DNA of 64,000 bases, from assembly GCA_021904315.1 (NCBI GenBank), contig CM038923.1, positions 14,824,038 to 14,888,037 on the forward strand, given 5' to 3'. A model generated the notes under the pieces. It did no database searches. It was not told where the DNA came from and worked only from the letters and a program-made list of their open reading frames with translations. The position numbers and the translations under genes were made by a program. The first letter of the stretch is position 1. Each line of letters opens with the position of its first letter. Origin of the DNA: Sphagnum magellanicum. Its lineage: Eukaryota > Streptophyta > Sphagnopsida > Sphagnales > Sphagnaceae. Shown piece by piece: positions 12,591 through 24,867 of the stretch.

Positions 12591-14766
12591 GGTTCCAAAG
12601 CATTTGAACCTGCTGCAAATTAGGCTAGATTAAAACAATCATGTTCCAGACTAATTCATGCTAGTTTCGCAGCACAAAATCAAATCTAGAAATTAATTTC
12701 AAAATCATTTGTAGGAATTAGGCTCTCTTACTAGAAAATTGGGTGCAAAGAAAATTGACAGAATTAGCAATACAAGCCAAAGAATACACAAGTAATACAA
12801 GAATAGGTGGCAAAAGTCTAGAGGAGGTGAATTGGGTGAGTGATCAGTGTGGCACTCACATGTATGAATCTGTCAAGCTTTTGCTGCAACAGATGTGGAT
12901 GTACAAGCTGAGAAGTGATCTGCTGATCAGATGCTCCAGGAAACAAAGCACTCCTCTGCAATTTTGTGTGTGCTGCTGGCTTTCATGGGCTTGATACTTC
13001 AAGTGCCTACTATGATGCTGAAATCAACACCCATGCATTGTTTTGCATTCCAAATGTTTTGTCCCTTTGTCTTGCAAACATTTGCAGCTGCACATGGCAA
13101 ATGATAGTAAAACTTATCAACTGGAAAATCCCATCTGCAACCCAATAAACCCAACACGTACAAACAACATGAAATTGTTCCTTATTTGCTGCTTACCTCT
13201 CTTTCTTGTTTTTCATTGACCATGATTATTGGTACCAAAATTGTGAGAGACGAGACAAGTAAATTGAGTTCAGCTGTTGCAAGAACATATATTTGAATTC
13301 TGAGAAGACACGAAATAAATAAAATTTGCTTGAGAATATAATTTGAGCACCCCAAGAAAAGCTAGCTGGAAATTCACAATATTTTCATACAGCCCACCAT
13401 CTTCCGCAAAAAATCCACAAGACCTTGGCATTGAATAGAGAATATTAACCAAGTGGAAAATGGGAAATCGAAGGTGATCCTGAATATTGATGCAGATATC
13501 AATTAGGCATTTCCAAAATATGTGCTCAGCTGCAAAAAAAAACCTGCTCCACCAATAAGAAAAACAACCCGCATAATAATAACACCTTGTCTAACACTGG
13601 AACATGAGTTTAAACTTTACAACTTCCCTTCTCCTCAATAGAAGAAGAAAAAATGTGAAAACAAAATTGACTTGAAATTTGTGAATTTGTGATGAAGAAG
13701 AAGAAGCAGAAGCAGAGACAGAGAGAGGACTAAAAACATTTGTGTAGACTCCTGTTGAGAGATACACACCTTATAACCCCATCTCAGGAACCTGCACTCT
13801 TTTTGTTTTGTGCACCGGCAGTACATATAACAGCTGACTTGGTGGATGTGCATTTCCTTGCAGGTGCACATGAAATCCATGAATTGAAAGCTGTTCTTAC
13901 ATTCCTTTTTTCTTTTTTCCCATCACAATTCCTGAATGGCACTCAACTGACCAATGCCACGCCACACAAAAACTTGACTGTTGTTTGTTATTACAGTCTG
14001 TTTGCTGACATGATCCATGCATTGTCAGCAAAAAAGACGACAAAGAAATAGTTTTTTAAACAAAAACAACATATCGTGCAAAGTTGTGCTGTTACAAAAT
14101 GACATGGGTCTTCCTTTTGTCAGCCTTATAAACCTTTGGAGGATGGATGACGCCAGATACTTGCAACAAATCCTGCAACAAAAGTATTATTGAGAAGTGA
14201 TAGAGAGTTTGTTTGTTTGTTTGTTTGTTTTTTTTTGGGGTCTTTTTGAGTACAATAGGTATGGTTGAAAGATTGATAGCAAATCCATGATTCAAAACTT
14301 GGTAACCAAATTATCAAGGATAATATCATTCATTCATTCTCGCTTCTTTTATAAAGTAGAGAGAACGTTGTGACTATGTGACAAGGATCTTGTTTTTTCT
14401 GTTTCTCGTCATCAAAGAGGTGAGATCTTTGGGACTAGGTGCCAAGAAGTGCCTTCAATGTAAGTCAACAATAGTTATTTTTTTCAAAGATTTTAGAGTT
14501 GAGTTTTTTTCAGCACCCTTGTCTTTTAATATTTATTTTTATTAATTAAAATTTTAAAAAATTATGTTGGGGGGGGGGGGGGGGGGGGGAAGGTGGGGAG
14601 GAAGGGATTTTTGCATTCTGGCTTTAAAAGTGTAAATTTGCCAAAAAAATTGCTAAAATTTTGGAAAACATGGCCAAACTTTAGAAGCCAACAACAAGAT
14701 TGAAAAAATAAATCCCTGGTTGGGTTATTTGTGATTATTACTTTTTTAATTACAATATTTTGCCAA
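12591..14766. other. Upstream region of GDSL copy 1
   Basis: This non-coding stretch lies upstream of the minus-strand GDSL gene and is conserved with 27767-29770 of copy 2, including scattered small indels. It presumably contains the promoter and 5' leader, but no element can be assigned with confidence. A run of 21 G residues at 14569-14589 is present here and missing in copy 2. Short frames in it are not conserved between the two copies and are not genes. Confidence 0.6.
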
Positions 14767-14910
14767 TAAAATAATGTCTTCACTCCTTCTTGAGTATACA
14801 TAGACACCTAGTTGCGTGGGCAGTGCTTACCTGAAAAGCTACAGCAAGCAACCAAAGAGGGATTTAGCAATAAATGACGGCAACACTAAAGCAATAAATG
14901 ACATCATGTA

Positions 14911-15376
14911 GTCCTGAAGCAAGCCAGACTATAACAAGATTTGTTTGACAAATTCTAACAACGTGTTTGTTACGGTTATTCATTTGTTAGAAATTGCAGA
15001 CTATAATAACATTTTTGTTTGCAGACTATAACAAGATTTGTTTGACAAATTTTAACATTGTGTTTGTTACGATCATTTATGTGTTAGAATTTGCAAACTA
15101 TTACAAGATGAGTTTGACAAATTCTAACAACGTGTTTGTTACGGTCATTTATTTGTTAGAAATTGCTGACTATAATAACATTTTTGTTTGCAGACTATAA
15201 CAAGATTTGTTTGACAAATTGTAACATTGTGTTTGTTACGGTCATTTATGTGTTAGAATTTGCAAACTATTACAAGATTTGTTTGACAAATTCTAACAAC
15301 GTGTTTGTTACGGTCATTTATTTATTTGTTAGAATTTGTGAAACGAATCTTGTTATAGTCTGTCTTGCTTGAGGAC
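14911..15376. mobile_element. Foldback/MITE-like element with tandem internal repeats
   Basis: The first 50 bases (starting gtcctgaagcaag) and the reverse complement of the last 50 (starting gtcctcaagcaag) match at about 46 positions, so the unit has long terminal inverted repeats. Between them the motif cagactataacaagattt recurs in direct orientation near 14927, 15022 and 15191, with a variant near 15095 and 15265. The repeats alternate at about 95 and 73 bp, giving a higher-order period near 169 bp. Copy 2 of the duplication lacks the element together with some flanking DNA. I could not identify a target-site duplication. Confidence 0.65.
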
Positions 15377-15870
15377 TTTGTTATCTGCAGTACAGAATTG
15401 CAGTTGCTTTGTACTTCATCCCCAGATTGATGACTGCATTGCTTCTTTGCTTTAGGAATTGTAGGTAGTTCTCTGCAGTTGATTTCTTTTTCTGGACACC
15501 CACGTCAAGAAATTTCAACACTCAGGAGTAGTTTCAGGCCTCCAGATTTCTTCAGGCAGCAGCAGCAGCAGCATGATTTTTGTTTTTCCCTACAATGTGC
15601 TGCCCTATATTTTCACCTTTTCAGTTTATATACATGGGAATTGAACTTTGGGCAAACCATATGGGATCATAAAATCCAGGTGCTATTGGGAACATCTTCA
15701 GGAATGCATTTGGGAACTTAATGGGAACATGTTAAGAACACATTGGGTATGAGGGAAAATGAAAAAAAACCATCTCTTCCCAATATTATTTGTCACTATT
15801 TTTGTCCTATGCTAACGGCAGGGCCAGAATTTTGGGGACATAGTGTGTGTGTGTGATGCACCTACTATAT

Positions 15871-16838
15871 CAAAGTATTTGAACCCCGTGCCTAATGCAC
15901 AGGTGTGTGTGTATTTGATGGTACATATTACAAAATTACAATTCCAAAACCTCTTTATATACGACATTTCGCATGTATCCATCAGGACCCTGGCCGCTGA
16001 AAATCTTGATGTTTGCACTGCTTGTGACCCGTGAGATAGCAACAGACAGCTGACCATGGGAATAGACCAGAGACGGCAAATATACCCCAACGTTGTTCAA
16101 CTTGTAAGTAAGTAGTAAGTTACTTATTTAGTAGGTAGCAATCTGTTGAAAATTATTTCTTTGTTTTTGTATGTTGATAAGTTCCAGTATCCAGACCCCC
16201 TCCCTGTTCATAATGGTTAGGGTTTCTGGTGCAGCCAATTTTCACATGCATCATAATAATACCTTTGGCATCCAGCATATTATTATTATTGACAAAATTA
16301 TCTTTTTGCGCAATCTGATCATTGCAATTACCAATATATCTATTAAGTTTGTGTGCTAAAATGGCAACTGACATCCATGGCCATTATTATTATGGCAAAT
16401 GCAAGCCTTGAAATTGCCAATATCTAATAAAAGTGTGTTTAACGGCTGCTCGCTCTGGCATCCATTGAACTATAATAAAAAATTATGGCAATGTAAAAAG
16501 CATTGAAAATTTCCAATATTCTAAATAAAATTTCAAAAAAAAAAAAAGAAAAAAAAAAAGCCCAACCCAACTCTTTCAGTTGTTGAGAAAGAGACAGGTT
16601 TCAATTGTTGAGAAAGAGACATGATGAGTGTAGTACCTAAGTCCAAAAACCTCAAAATAAAAAATAAAAATTTACAACACTAATATATATTATTCTCCGT
16701 CACGCCACATCTGTATTCCACTCTTTCTCCACCCCGTCAGAGTAAACAGACCATGACGGGATGGATGAATGACCGGACAAATGGATGGATGGATGGATGA
16801 CAGAATAAATGGATGAAATGATGCTTCACAACGTCCTT
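15871..16838 (-). mobile_element. 968-bp insertion with Helitron 3' end and helicase remnant
   Basis: The block interrupts sequence that is continuous in copy 2 and is flanked by the 8-bp direct repeat TACTATAT (15863-15870 and 16839-16846). On the minus strand it carries the tail of a Helitron helicase frame. After that comes a hairpin (plus-strand ccccgtgcctaatgcacagg, 15884-15903) like the one just inside the 3' end of the Helitron at 23.5 kb. A clean CTRR terminus and a 5' TC are not visible. It may therefore be a truncated or rearranged Helitron, or a Helitron fragment carried by another element that makes 8-bp duplications. Confidence 0.6.
15936..16103 (-). pseudogene. C-terminal fragment of Helitron Rep/helicase
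   Basis: One minus-strand frame reads KLNNVGVYLPSLVYSHGQLS and continues VAISRVTS, ending at a TAA at 15936-15938. This matches the last helicase motif (HGQLYVALSRVTS type, Pif1-like SF1 helicase) and the usual C-terminal tail with VVYKEV just before the stop. In an intact Helitron the protein nicks and unwinds DNA for rolling-circle transposition. Only about 55 codons remain and no start or Rep domain is nearby, so it is a dead fragment. It lies just upstream of the Helitron 3' hairpin, as expected for these elements. Confidence 0.8.
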
Positions 16839-17016
16839 TACTATATGTAATGCCAAAGGCATTTTGAAGTGGGAAATAATGCAGCAAATCTAATCTAACC
16901 GCATGGGAGCCTGCTTTAAGGCAGTTTAGCAAAGCAATCCTCGAGCAACACCTTGGGCAGGTATCAACCCATGTTGAATGGTTCTTAGGATTGGGGACTG
17001 ACACCCCTTGGTCATC

Positions 17017-20000
17017 ACTATGAGTTTATATAGACCCACTTACCCATCTGTTCTCATTGAATTTACCCATTGGTTCTCAAAAATTAAGAACAGGTTTGGC
17101 ATGTATAACTGTGATTCTCCAAAAAAAAATGAAAAAAGTCAAAGAACAAGTCAAAGAATTAATTGGTTCTTTTTGGTCGGTTCTTTCACGAAAATTGCCA
17201 GTTCTTTAAGGATTTTAAAATACCGGTTCTTTCATTTTGAAATATTTAAAGAATTGGAATCAGTTTTTCTTTAAAAGATTCAAAGAACCGCCCAACACGA
17301 ATATCAACTTTTGAATACTATCTCAGGTCCTTAGTTCCTACAAAGCAGGTACTTGGATGAGAGGCTACCTCATGGTATGGAATACTTTTTGCTCATTTCA
17401 TGGTGTCAAATTTACTTATCTAAGTTTTTAGAATTTCATCGTAGTAATTTTCATGGTTACAAATTTCATAGTATGTTTTCTCAAGGTTACATGTGTAAGT
17501 TTTGAATTTTTTAAATGGTTACATGGATAATTTTTCCAGATCACATGTGTCATTTTTCATGGTTACAAATTCCAATTTTCATGATAGCAAGTGTATTATT
17601 TCATGGTGACATGTTATCACAAAATGTGCAACCCACAAGTCAAAAGGGGGAATACCATTTGCACAAATATGACATAAATAGTTGTATGCCCACCATTGAC
17701 ATCATTTTCTACAAACAAAAAATAAAAAATCCTAAATAACTTCAGTGACTTTCATTGTCAAGGAAAGGTGGTTGCTAGTCATAACAATCTTTTAAAGGAC
17801 ACACGTGGATGAACCAAATGATCTTTTAGTTCTGGTAACATACATGTCCTTTGGATATATTGTTTTCACCATTTGAGTAAATTAGTTTTTTGCAATGCCA
17901 CACAAATGTTATGTTTTGATCATTTATGGTAATATTATACATGACATATATCTCTTAAATGTTTTTGGTTAAATTCAAACGTAGTTTTTATCCATACATT
18001 TATTATACATGTGTGTGATAAATGGATATTATTCAAGTAAAAAAACAAAAGTTTTGCATATAAGTTATTGTAATAAGTTTGATGGCGGTTCCTTGTTAGT
18101 TCAACCACCTTTATATAAAAGTCCTTAATTTAACATGTCTAATGCACAACTATGGCTCTTAACAAAAATCATTTATTATGTGTTCATACAATACTAAACT
18201 TCATCAAGTTAAACTTAATGTGTTGTTTGTTGCATCAAGCCATTAGTTGTGCATAACAACGTGGCCTCATATTTTTAGCAGTTCCAATCATTGAAACACC
18301 AGATTCATGGTTATTTCGTTTAACCAAAATCTTCCTTTTAGAATACATTATAAAAAACTCCAAAAACAAAATCATAATTCATTTCATCATATGTTATTGT
18401 TATAAACAATTCACACAACAATATGAACATAACATTTATTGTAAAAGTCTATGCATATCTATGTTACTATAAAATCTGAATCAAAATACATCAAATCCCA
18501 AGTTTTGTTGAAAAAAATCCCAAAACAACAATTAAAATATGTAGTTTATCTAGACATAATTTGTGGTTTTCTATTAACAAGGACCTACACGTCCTCCTAA
18601 TTGTCCTCAAAATTCTTTGTTTAAGAAGCTCCTTTGTTTTCTAGAACACCTTCCTTTTGAACAATCCCAAGTCACATCACCATGATCAAAACAACAAGAA
18701 TTCAAAATTCAAACTAACAAAGTTCCCTTGATTAGTCCCTATCCTACATGCTTTGTTCATCCAAAATCATATACTCATCCTACCCCCTTAACATGGATGC
18801 CTATTGGATCTTTGATTCCAAAACCAATGTTCATAGAAGGAATTGAAGAGATAATGAAAACTATGATATCAAAGACCTTGTTTCAAGATTGTGCAATTGC
18901 TAATCATGCATTACTTGAAGGTTTTTGGATTCCCATGGCATCACTTCAAGTTTGACTTCAATCAAGAAATTTTATTGCACATATTAATTGCCATTTTTTT
19001 ATATCATATTTCATTAGTTGAAATCTTTACATTGAAAATGTCATATTAATTTAAATTGTTGCAACAAAATCAAGACTTAATTCAATCAAACATCGGAAAA
19101 CAAATTGTTTTAGAGATTATTGATATCACTCCATCCATGGTGACACCGATATATGGTGCTGAAAATGGTGTTGAAACATAACAATTCCTAATGGTGTCAC
19201 ACTTTGAAGGCATGAACAAAGCTCTAGAGGTACAATTTTTATTTGCACTTTAATCTTATTTAATTATAGTTATTATTTTAATTTGATGTTGATGATAATG
19301 TTAGGATAGATCATGGTAATCCAATCACTATGAAGTCAAGTTCAAGTAAATGCAAACTATAGTGGTTCGTTTTTTGTGTCCCATTGCAATTTTCTATAAG
19401 GTGTAGTGGGTAAAAACACATTAGGGTGGACCAAAAACATCAGTTTAAAGTCCATTTTCAAAGTCCAAATCCAATGTATTTTCACATAAAACATTTAAAT
19501 AATGTTGAAGTTAACATTTTTTTTCCATATCCAAGTTTGTGTGCTTATAATTTAAACCTTTTAAAAACATATCTATAAATACGACTTTTGGAAAAATCAA
19601 TTTTGATATATAAATGGACATTATGAGTTTCAGGTCTTCATTTTGACTTTTTTTTTAAAATGAGAGAACTTTTTCTACTTGATTTTTTCATCTTAAGTTT
19701 TATGAGCCTATAATGTAGGGGCTTCCAAAATTTTGAACATGTCTTCCAAATCCATTAGGAGAAAAAAGTTCATAACCATTTTTAAAAAAATTGTGATATT
19801 AGTTGTGGCCAACATTGTAAAGTCCATTTTTCACCAAGTATTGAACTTTTTGGAGTATTTTTTTCAAATTTAGGAGGACTAAAGTAGATGTCTCAAATTT
19901 TAAACTTATATTTTAAAGATTTCTTTAATGCATTTGAGTTATAAAAGCCAAGACTTGACAAAACCAAAAGAACTTCCATTGTGACTTCCATAAAAATACA

Positions 20001-22996
20001 TTGTAGTGTGTTTTTACCCTAGTGAATTAACATGCCATAAAACCGTGTATATGCACAATTGGGACTTGGTTTAAGATTGTCAACTTCAAAAAAAAATTAT
20101 CTATATAATTTGGGTACAATAAATGTGCACCCATTATATAGTAATGGACTTTGGAAGTGAAAACATGTGGATTGTTTTGACCATTTGCACTTCCCATATA
20201 CATGAAATTTTCGATATCATTTTTTGAAACTTATAAGGATTTAATAATTGATAGATGAAAGAAAAACAAACATAGATAAGACTTCATTACAAAAGCTTTA
20301 ACCAAAATATAGATATGGATTTTTGAATGACCAAAATTTGGACCTTATTTTCAAAAGTCTTTACATGGGGTTTTTTTTTTGTTGGATTGGTGATTTTTTT
20401 CTTTGTAAAATGTATGTCAAAAATATGTCTAATTGGGTCTATTTTCATATGAATTTAATTAGCTTATTAACCAACCCATAGTCCCCCATTTATGTTAATT
20501 CAACACAAAAATGGACTTTTAGGGATTTTTTATCTACTAAAAATGAGCCATTTAACCTTGCATTTACCCATTCTTGAATATCAAGTTCATTATTTCTTTA
20601 TAATCTATCTTAATGATTGTACAAAGTTATTACATATGTTGAAAGTTTTTAATTTTTGTCATTCTATATTAGAAAAATACTCATTGGTATGACATGAACA
20701 ATTCATTAATAGAAATAGGCCAAAATGCAACCACTTCATCTATGATTTCATGTGATTAATTGTCGCTTGCAATTAATTGTGGTAACATTTACAACCATAA
20801 TTCAAATTACCATTTTTTTGGGTCATGCTTGGGACTATGTTACAACTATTGGCTTATTCATGCTTTTAATGGGATGATTTTTACCAATACTTTCATCCTA
20901 GAAGGCCTTTTATGGCCCATTAGTCGCAAATGCAACCAAAATTAATTGTAACCTTATGGTATATAAAGGTGTATTGAATGCATTTAAATTAAAATTTATT
21001 GGGGTATACTAGAATGTACAAGTGTATAATGGTGTTATGTACAATGGGTGTATTAAAGTCATATGTAGTTTATATTTAAAACATATTAAAAAATATCAAT
21101 CATACATAAAATTACATATGTATATTACAAATATCTTGAATTTGTATTAAAAAAATTTATATACCAAATATGTAATGTCCATATTACATGTGTATCCAAG
21201 GTTTATATTATTAAGGTTAAATGATTTTGATATTATGGTTCCAATAAATGTATATTAAGGGTATGCAAAGTTGTAATGGGGATACATGCTTTAATATGTA
21301 CTGTATTAATAGGCAATAACTAATAATAGTTACAAGTTAATTAATTAAAAAATAGTAGTGATTAGTTAATTCATTAATTATTTGATAATTAATAATTAAT
21401 TAATCATAAATAATAACCAAAGTATTTTTCTAACTACAAACTAGTTAATAATAATATTTTAAAAAATTCAATACCTTATTAGCTACTTGATAATTATTAG
21501 TTTAAAATGATTAACTATTTTATTAATTTTTTCTGAACTATTAATTCATACCTTAAATTTAATTAGTTGGTTAGTTTAATATTATTTTAATTAATAATTA
21601 TTTAATTAGTTGATATTTAAATAATTTATTAATTATTTTTTAGGTAATTAAAATAGTTAATGATCATATATATAGTATTATTATAAAAATTATTAATGAA
21701 TTATTATTATGAACTAATTCATTAGTTCATAGCAATTATTAAATAATAGTTATTGTTATTACTATAAGTTTTTATAAATAGTGGAATAATAAGTAGTAGG
21801 TACGTTGATAAGTGGGTAGGTGGGTAGTTAATTAATTAGTTTGGTAGTTAACTAGTTAGTTAATTAGTTAATCACTTACTTATTTATTATTTATTTACTT
21901 GCAACCTCAAGTTTTATTTTATATTATTTGTCTTATATTTCCATCTTGAACATTATATAAAAAAGGTGCTTTGTATTGCAATTTCATATTGAAACAATGA
22001 AGCATTTGGGATGAACCAATAAAAAAGGCTTAACCCAAAGGAAAAATTCAAAATAAAATCCAAAATGTACTTTTATCCCTCATTTGTATACTTCCCTATT
22101 GTATTGAACTACCTACCTATTACCTACCTACCTACATACTTAGGTAGGTAGATGTGCTTTGCTTCCAAAATACCAAAAACAAGGCCTTGCCTTGTTGTTA
22201 AAGACCCAAGATTTGTTTTCAAAAGGGAGTTTGTCAAATACCCAAATAAAAACATGTGAATTTTATTTAGGTTTTTTTTTGTTAAAGAACTAGGTCGTGT
22301 ACTTAGTTAATCACATACCTAAACCCTTGCACCTACCTCATAACCACCCATCACTAGGTTTTTTAAAACTCAGACTGAATAGTCTTCTAAAATTTTAAAA
22401 GTTCAAATGACCGAACCCATGAAGTTCTTTAAATATATATATAACCCATATCCAACTATTATATATATTTAAAAATACGTACCCCACACTAATTACTATT
22501 ACAAGTAGGAAAATCATCCTATGTACTAAAATTTCTGCCCAACTTTTCCTTTGCACAAGTAGAAGGGACATTTTGAAGGTAAAAACATAACTACTTTCTT
22601 TCATGCAGCCATTCATGGTCATAAATTAAAAGAATAATAATGTAATTTGTGAAATAACCAAGAATTAAAAGGCATTTTTGCTTTTATCTTCTCATTTCAT
22701 TATGGAAACAATATATCCCAATGACTTTTGGATGGAGTCAATTTTTAAACATAGATCAAAGTCTCTCTTCTTGAAAACATTATGAATGTTGAAAAGAAAA
22801 CCTAAATAAATTCCATGCAAATAATATTAAAAAAACAAGGCAAAATAGACTTGCAAGAAATGATCGATTGACCAAATAAAGCACCTAGAGAACAATCTCA
22901 CAATTATGGCAACTAATATGTGAAACTAGTGTTTTGCAAACATGTCCCCCAAAAAAATAAAATCAAGTTTTGAGCAATTATTGTTTTTTTTTGTTC
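17017..22996. other. Gene-poor spacer between the duplicated segments
   Basis: No protein-like frame stands out. 17380-17600 holds loosely repeated 'tttcatggttac' words. 20750-21030 resembles the subterminal region of the CACTA element at 59.0 kb (listed separately). 21300-21900 is an extreme A/T tract built on taattaat and ttagttaat words. 22100-22150 has short tacc/aggt repeats. The 75-codon frame at 18728-18955 has no recognisable features. Confidence 0.5.
20750..21030. repeat. Relict CACTA-type subterminal sequence
   Basis: Order and wording match 59090-59330, the left subterminal part of the CACTA element. Shared features are a 'ttacaactatt' word, a 'ggat..ttt.cat/ttcatcct' block, an 'agaag(g/a)cc' block, 'ccattagt(c/t)gcaaat', 'tgtaacc(t/c)t.tgggta', and 'gtgtattgaatg'. 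No CACTA terminus or coding part is visible, so this is probably a decayed end of a related element. Confidence 0.45.
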
Positions 22997-23535
22997 TTTT
23001 TTCATTTTGTATGGATATGCTTTCTTTTGTTTACAAAGGATGGGAATTGTGAGGATTTCATTCATTGTCATCACACCATGTTTTGATCACTCAAAAAATG
23101 GAACTGCAAGAGGGATGAGAAAGAAAGAACATTGAGTTATTTGCTCCTTTTTGAATACCTTACATAACATTATTGCAAAATCTTCAAATATTTATTTTTT
23201 GAAGATCTGATGTTTGTTAGTAGTTGATTTAACACCAAGTCAACCGTTTTACCATGTCACTTGCAATATTAACCTTGATTTTTTGATAACATCACATATG
23301 TGGACTAATGCCCATTTTTAACATCCTACTTGCACTAACATCACCACTAACACCAATTGTTGGTTATAAACCTTGTAGTAAAATTTGATTTTGTTGTCTT
23401 TCTTCTATTTTCTAACACATAAGAAATTTTGTTCTTGTTATCGTTATTATCTTTTTTAAAAGGTGAATACCCTCACTTATTTTGGTATGTTTTCTCTTAC
23501 TATTAAAGAATGTTAGGTGAGTAAAGTCTTATATA

Positions 23536-24148
23536 CTAGTGTAAACCCTATGCATAATGCACAGGTGTGTTATTTCAACAATGTTTGATCCCCCCCCCCC
23601 TTCACCTCGACAGTTCTTTATATTTTTTCAATTGCTGCTAAACACCGGTTTCATGTGGGATCAAAGGGGTTGTTCAAAAAAATTATATTTCAAAATCTTA
23701 AATGGACCCATAATTGTGTGGCTATTGTTGCAAATATTTGGAGTTATTATAATGTTTTGGCTACCAGTCCTCCTTCAAATTCCCGGTGTTTCCCTACACT
23801 TAAATGACCTTGGGGTCACTGAGTTCATAGGGTCAGGGAAAAGGTACCCCAACCGCCTGACTCCGTCCACCAACTGGTTTATATACCTAAAGTGAACAGA
23901 CAGCAGAAACTGAGGAGCCGGAGAAGCGTCCTAATGACGCCCCGTTCACACGGAAGTAGTTTTCCTACTTCTGTCCAGTCAGCCGCGCGTGCCTGCCCGG
24001 CCCCCCACCCCCGGCAGCACTCACGTATTGCTGATCCAAAACGGGCTGCCCGCCCGGGCGTCGAGAACGCGGCGCGACCGCGCCGGCTAAGGTAGAACAC
24101 AAAACCGTCACAGACCGACGGACGGACTAAGTGAATTAATATATAAGA
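23536..24148 (-). mobile_element. Non-autonomous Helitron, 613 bp, both ends intact
   Basis: On the minus strand it begins TCTTATATATTAATTCACTT and ends with a hairpin (CCTGTGCATTATGCATAGGG, plus 23546-23565) followed after six bases by CTAG. The flanks are A and T with no target duplication, as Helitrons leave. Copy 1 gives the empty site: removing the element restores ggtaa|tatataagac, which aligns with ggtaatatctaagac near 9050-9065. The element's 5' half (plus 23930-24115) is strongly GC-rich, unlike anything around it. No helicase frame remains, so it must have moved in trans. Confidence 0.88.
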
Positions 24149-24778
24149 TTACCAAAGACCTTTAGGGTTGATAAAAAAATCCACATATAATCACAAAATG
24201 TGTGTGTACATCTAAAATTTACAATTTTAGGTTTTTGAAATGATCTTCCCCTTTAGCCTCCCCTCAATGCATGCATGTTTCAATTCACACCTACAATGAA
24301 TTGATCTCCTTTGAATAAGTATTGGATGGACCCCTCACCCCCACCACCCTCCCACCATCCCCCAAAATCCATATCACATTTCATTGTGTCTATGTGGTTT
24401 TTTTGGGTTGAGATCATCAAAAGGGCCTTATCAAGAATCATCATTTGGATCATATTCCCTTGTCAAGGTGATCTCTACGGGCACAATTTTCACCATCATT
24501 AGCATCATGACATTCATCATTCTACTTATGAGGATTGGTGTTGACAATTACACAAAGAACTAATCATGAAATTTTGCTCACAAATGAAACCCCACAACAC
24601 TGAGAATAACAATTGACAAACTCTAGAGGAAAAATCTATAAATTTAGAAGCAATTATTTACAAAAAAAATTAATTTGAAATTAAGTTCAAACAAGAAAAA
24701 AATTCCTATTCCCAAATCCCAAAGAAATCAAAATAGAACCTTATTCAAAATCCAAACAAAAGTCAATCCCTTGAATTC

Positions 24779-24784
24779 TTTATT
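24779..24784 (-). terminator. Polyadenylation signal of GDSL copy 2
   Basis: AATAAA on the minus strand about 85 bases past the stop of GDSL copy 2, conserved in position with copy 1. Confidence 0.5.
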
Positions 24785-24867
24785 TGTCTTAACTCTTTAG
24801 ACAATGCAAAAGAAAGAACAAAATAATTTCAGTGAAACGTTCATAAGTTGGATCTATAAAAAAACAT

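Larger units (their letters stand above)
8475..17016. repeat. Segmental duplication, copy 1
   Basis: This segment aligns along its length with 22997-30170, in the same orientation. Shared blocks include the shared left edge (ttgtttacaaaggatggg near 8510 and 23030), the whole GDSL gene with its introns, the 13.0-14.7 kb upstream region, and the right edge ending in 'ttggtcatca' near 17016 and 30165. Differences are discrete insertions. This copy has extra DNA at about 14767-15418 and 15871-16838, while copy 2 has a Helitron. Coding exons have identical lengths apart from a threonine repeat. The left boundary is estimated by eye. Confidence 0.85.

Noticed and set aside
18728-18955. 75-codon frame in the spacer
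   Set aside because: No recognisable domain, no neighbour or splice context; length is within chance for this region.
23930-24115. GC-rich block that looks foreign (contaminant, rDNA or transferred DNA)
   Set aside because: It lies wholly inside the Helitron defined by canonical ends and an empty site, so it is that element's 5' half.
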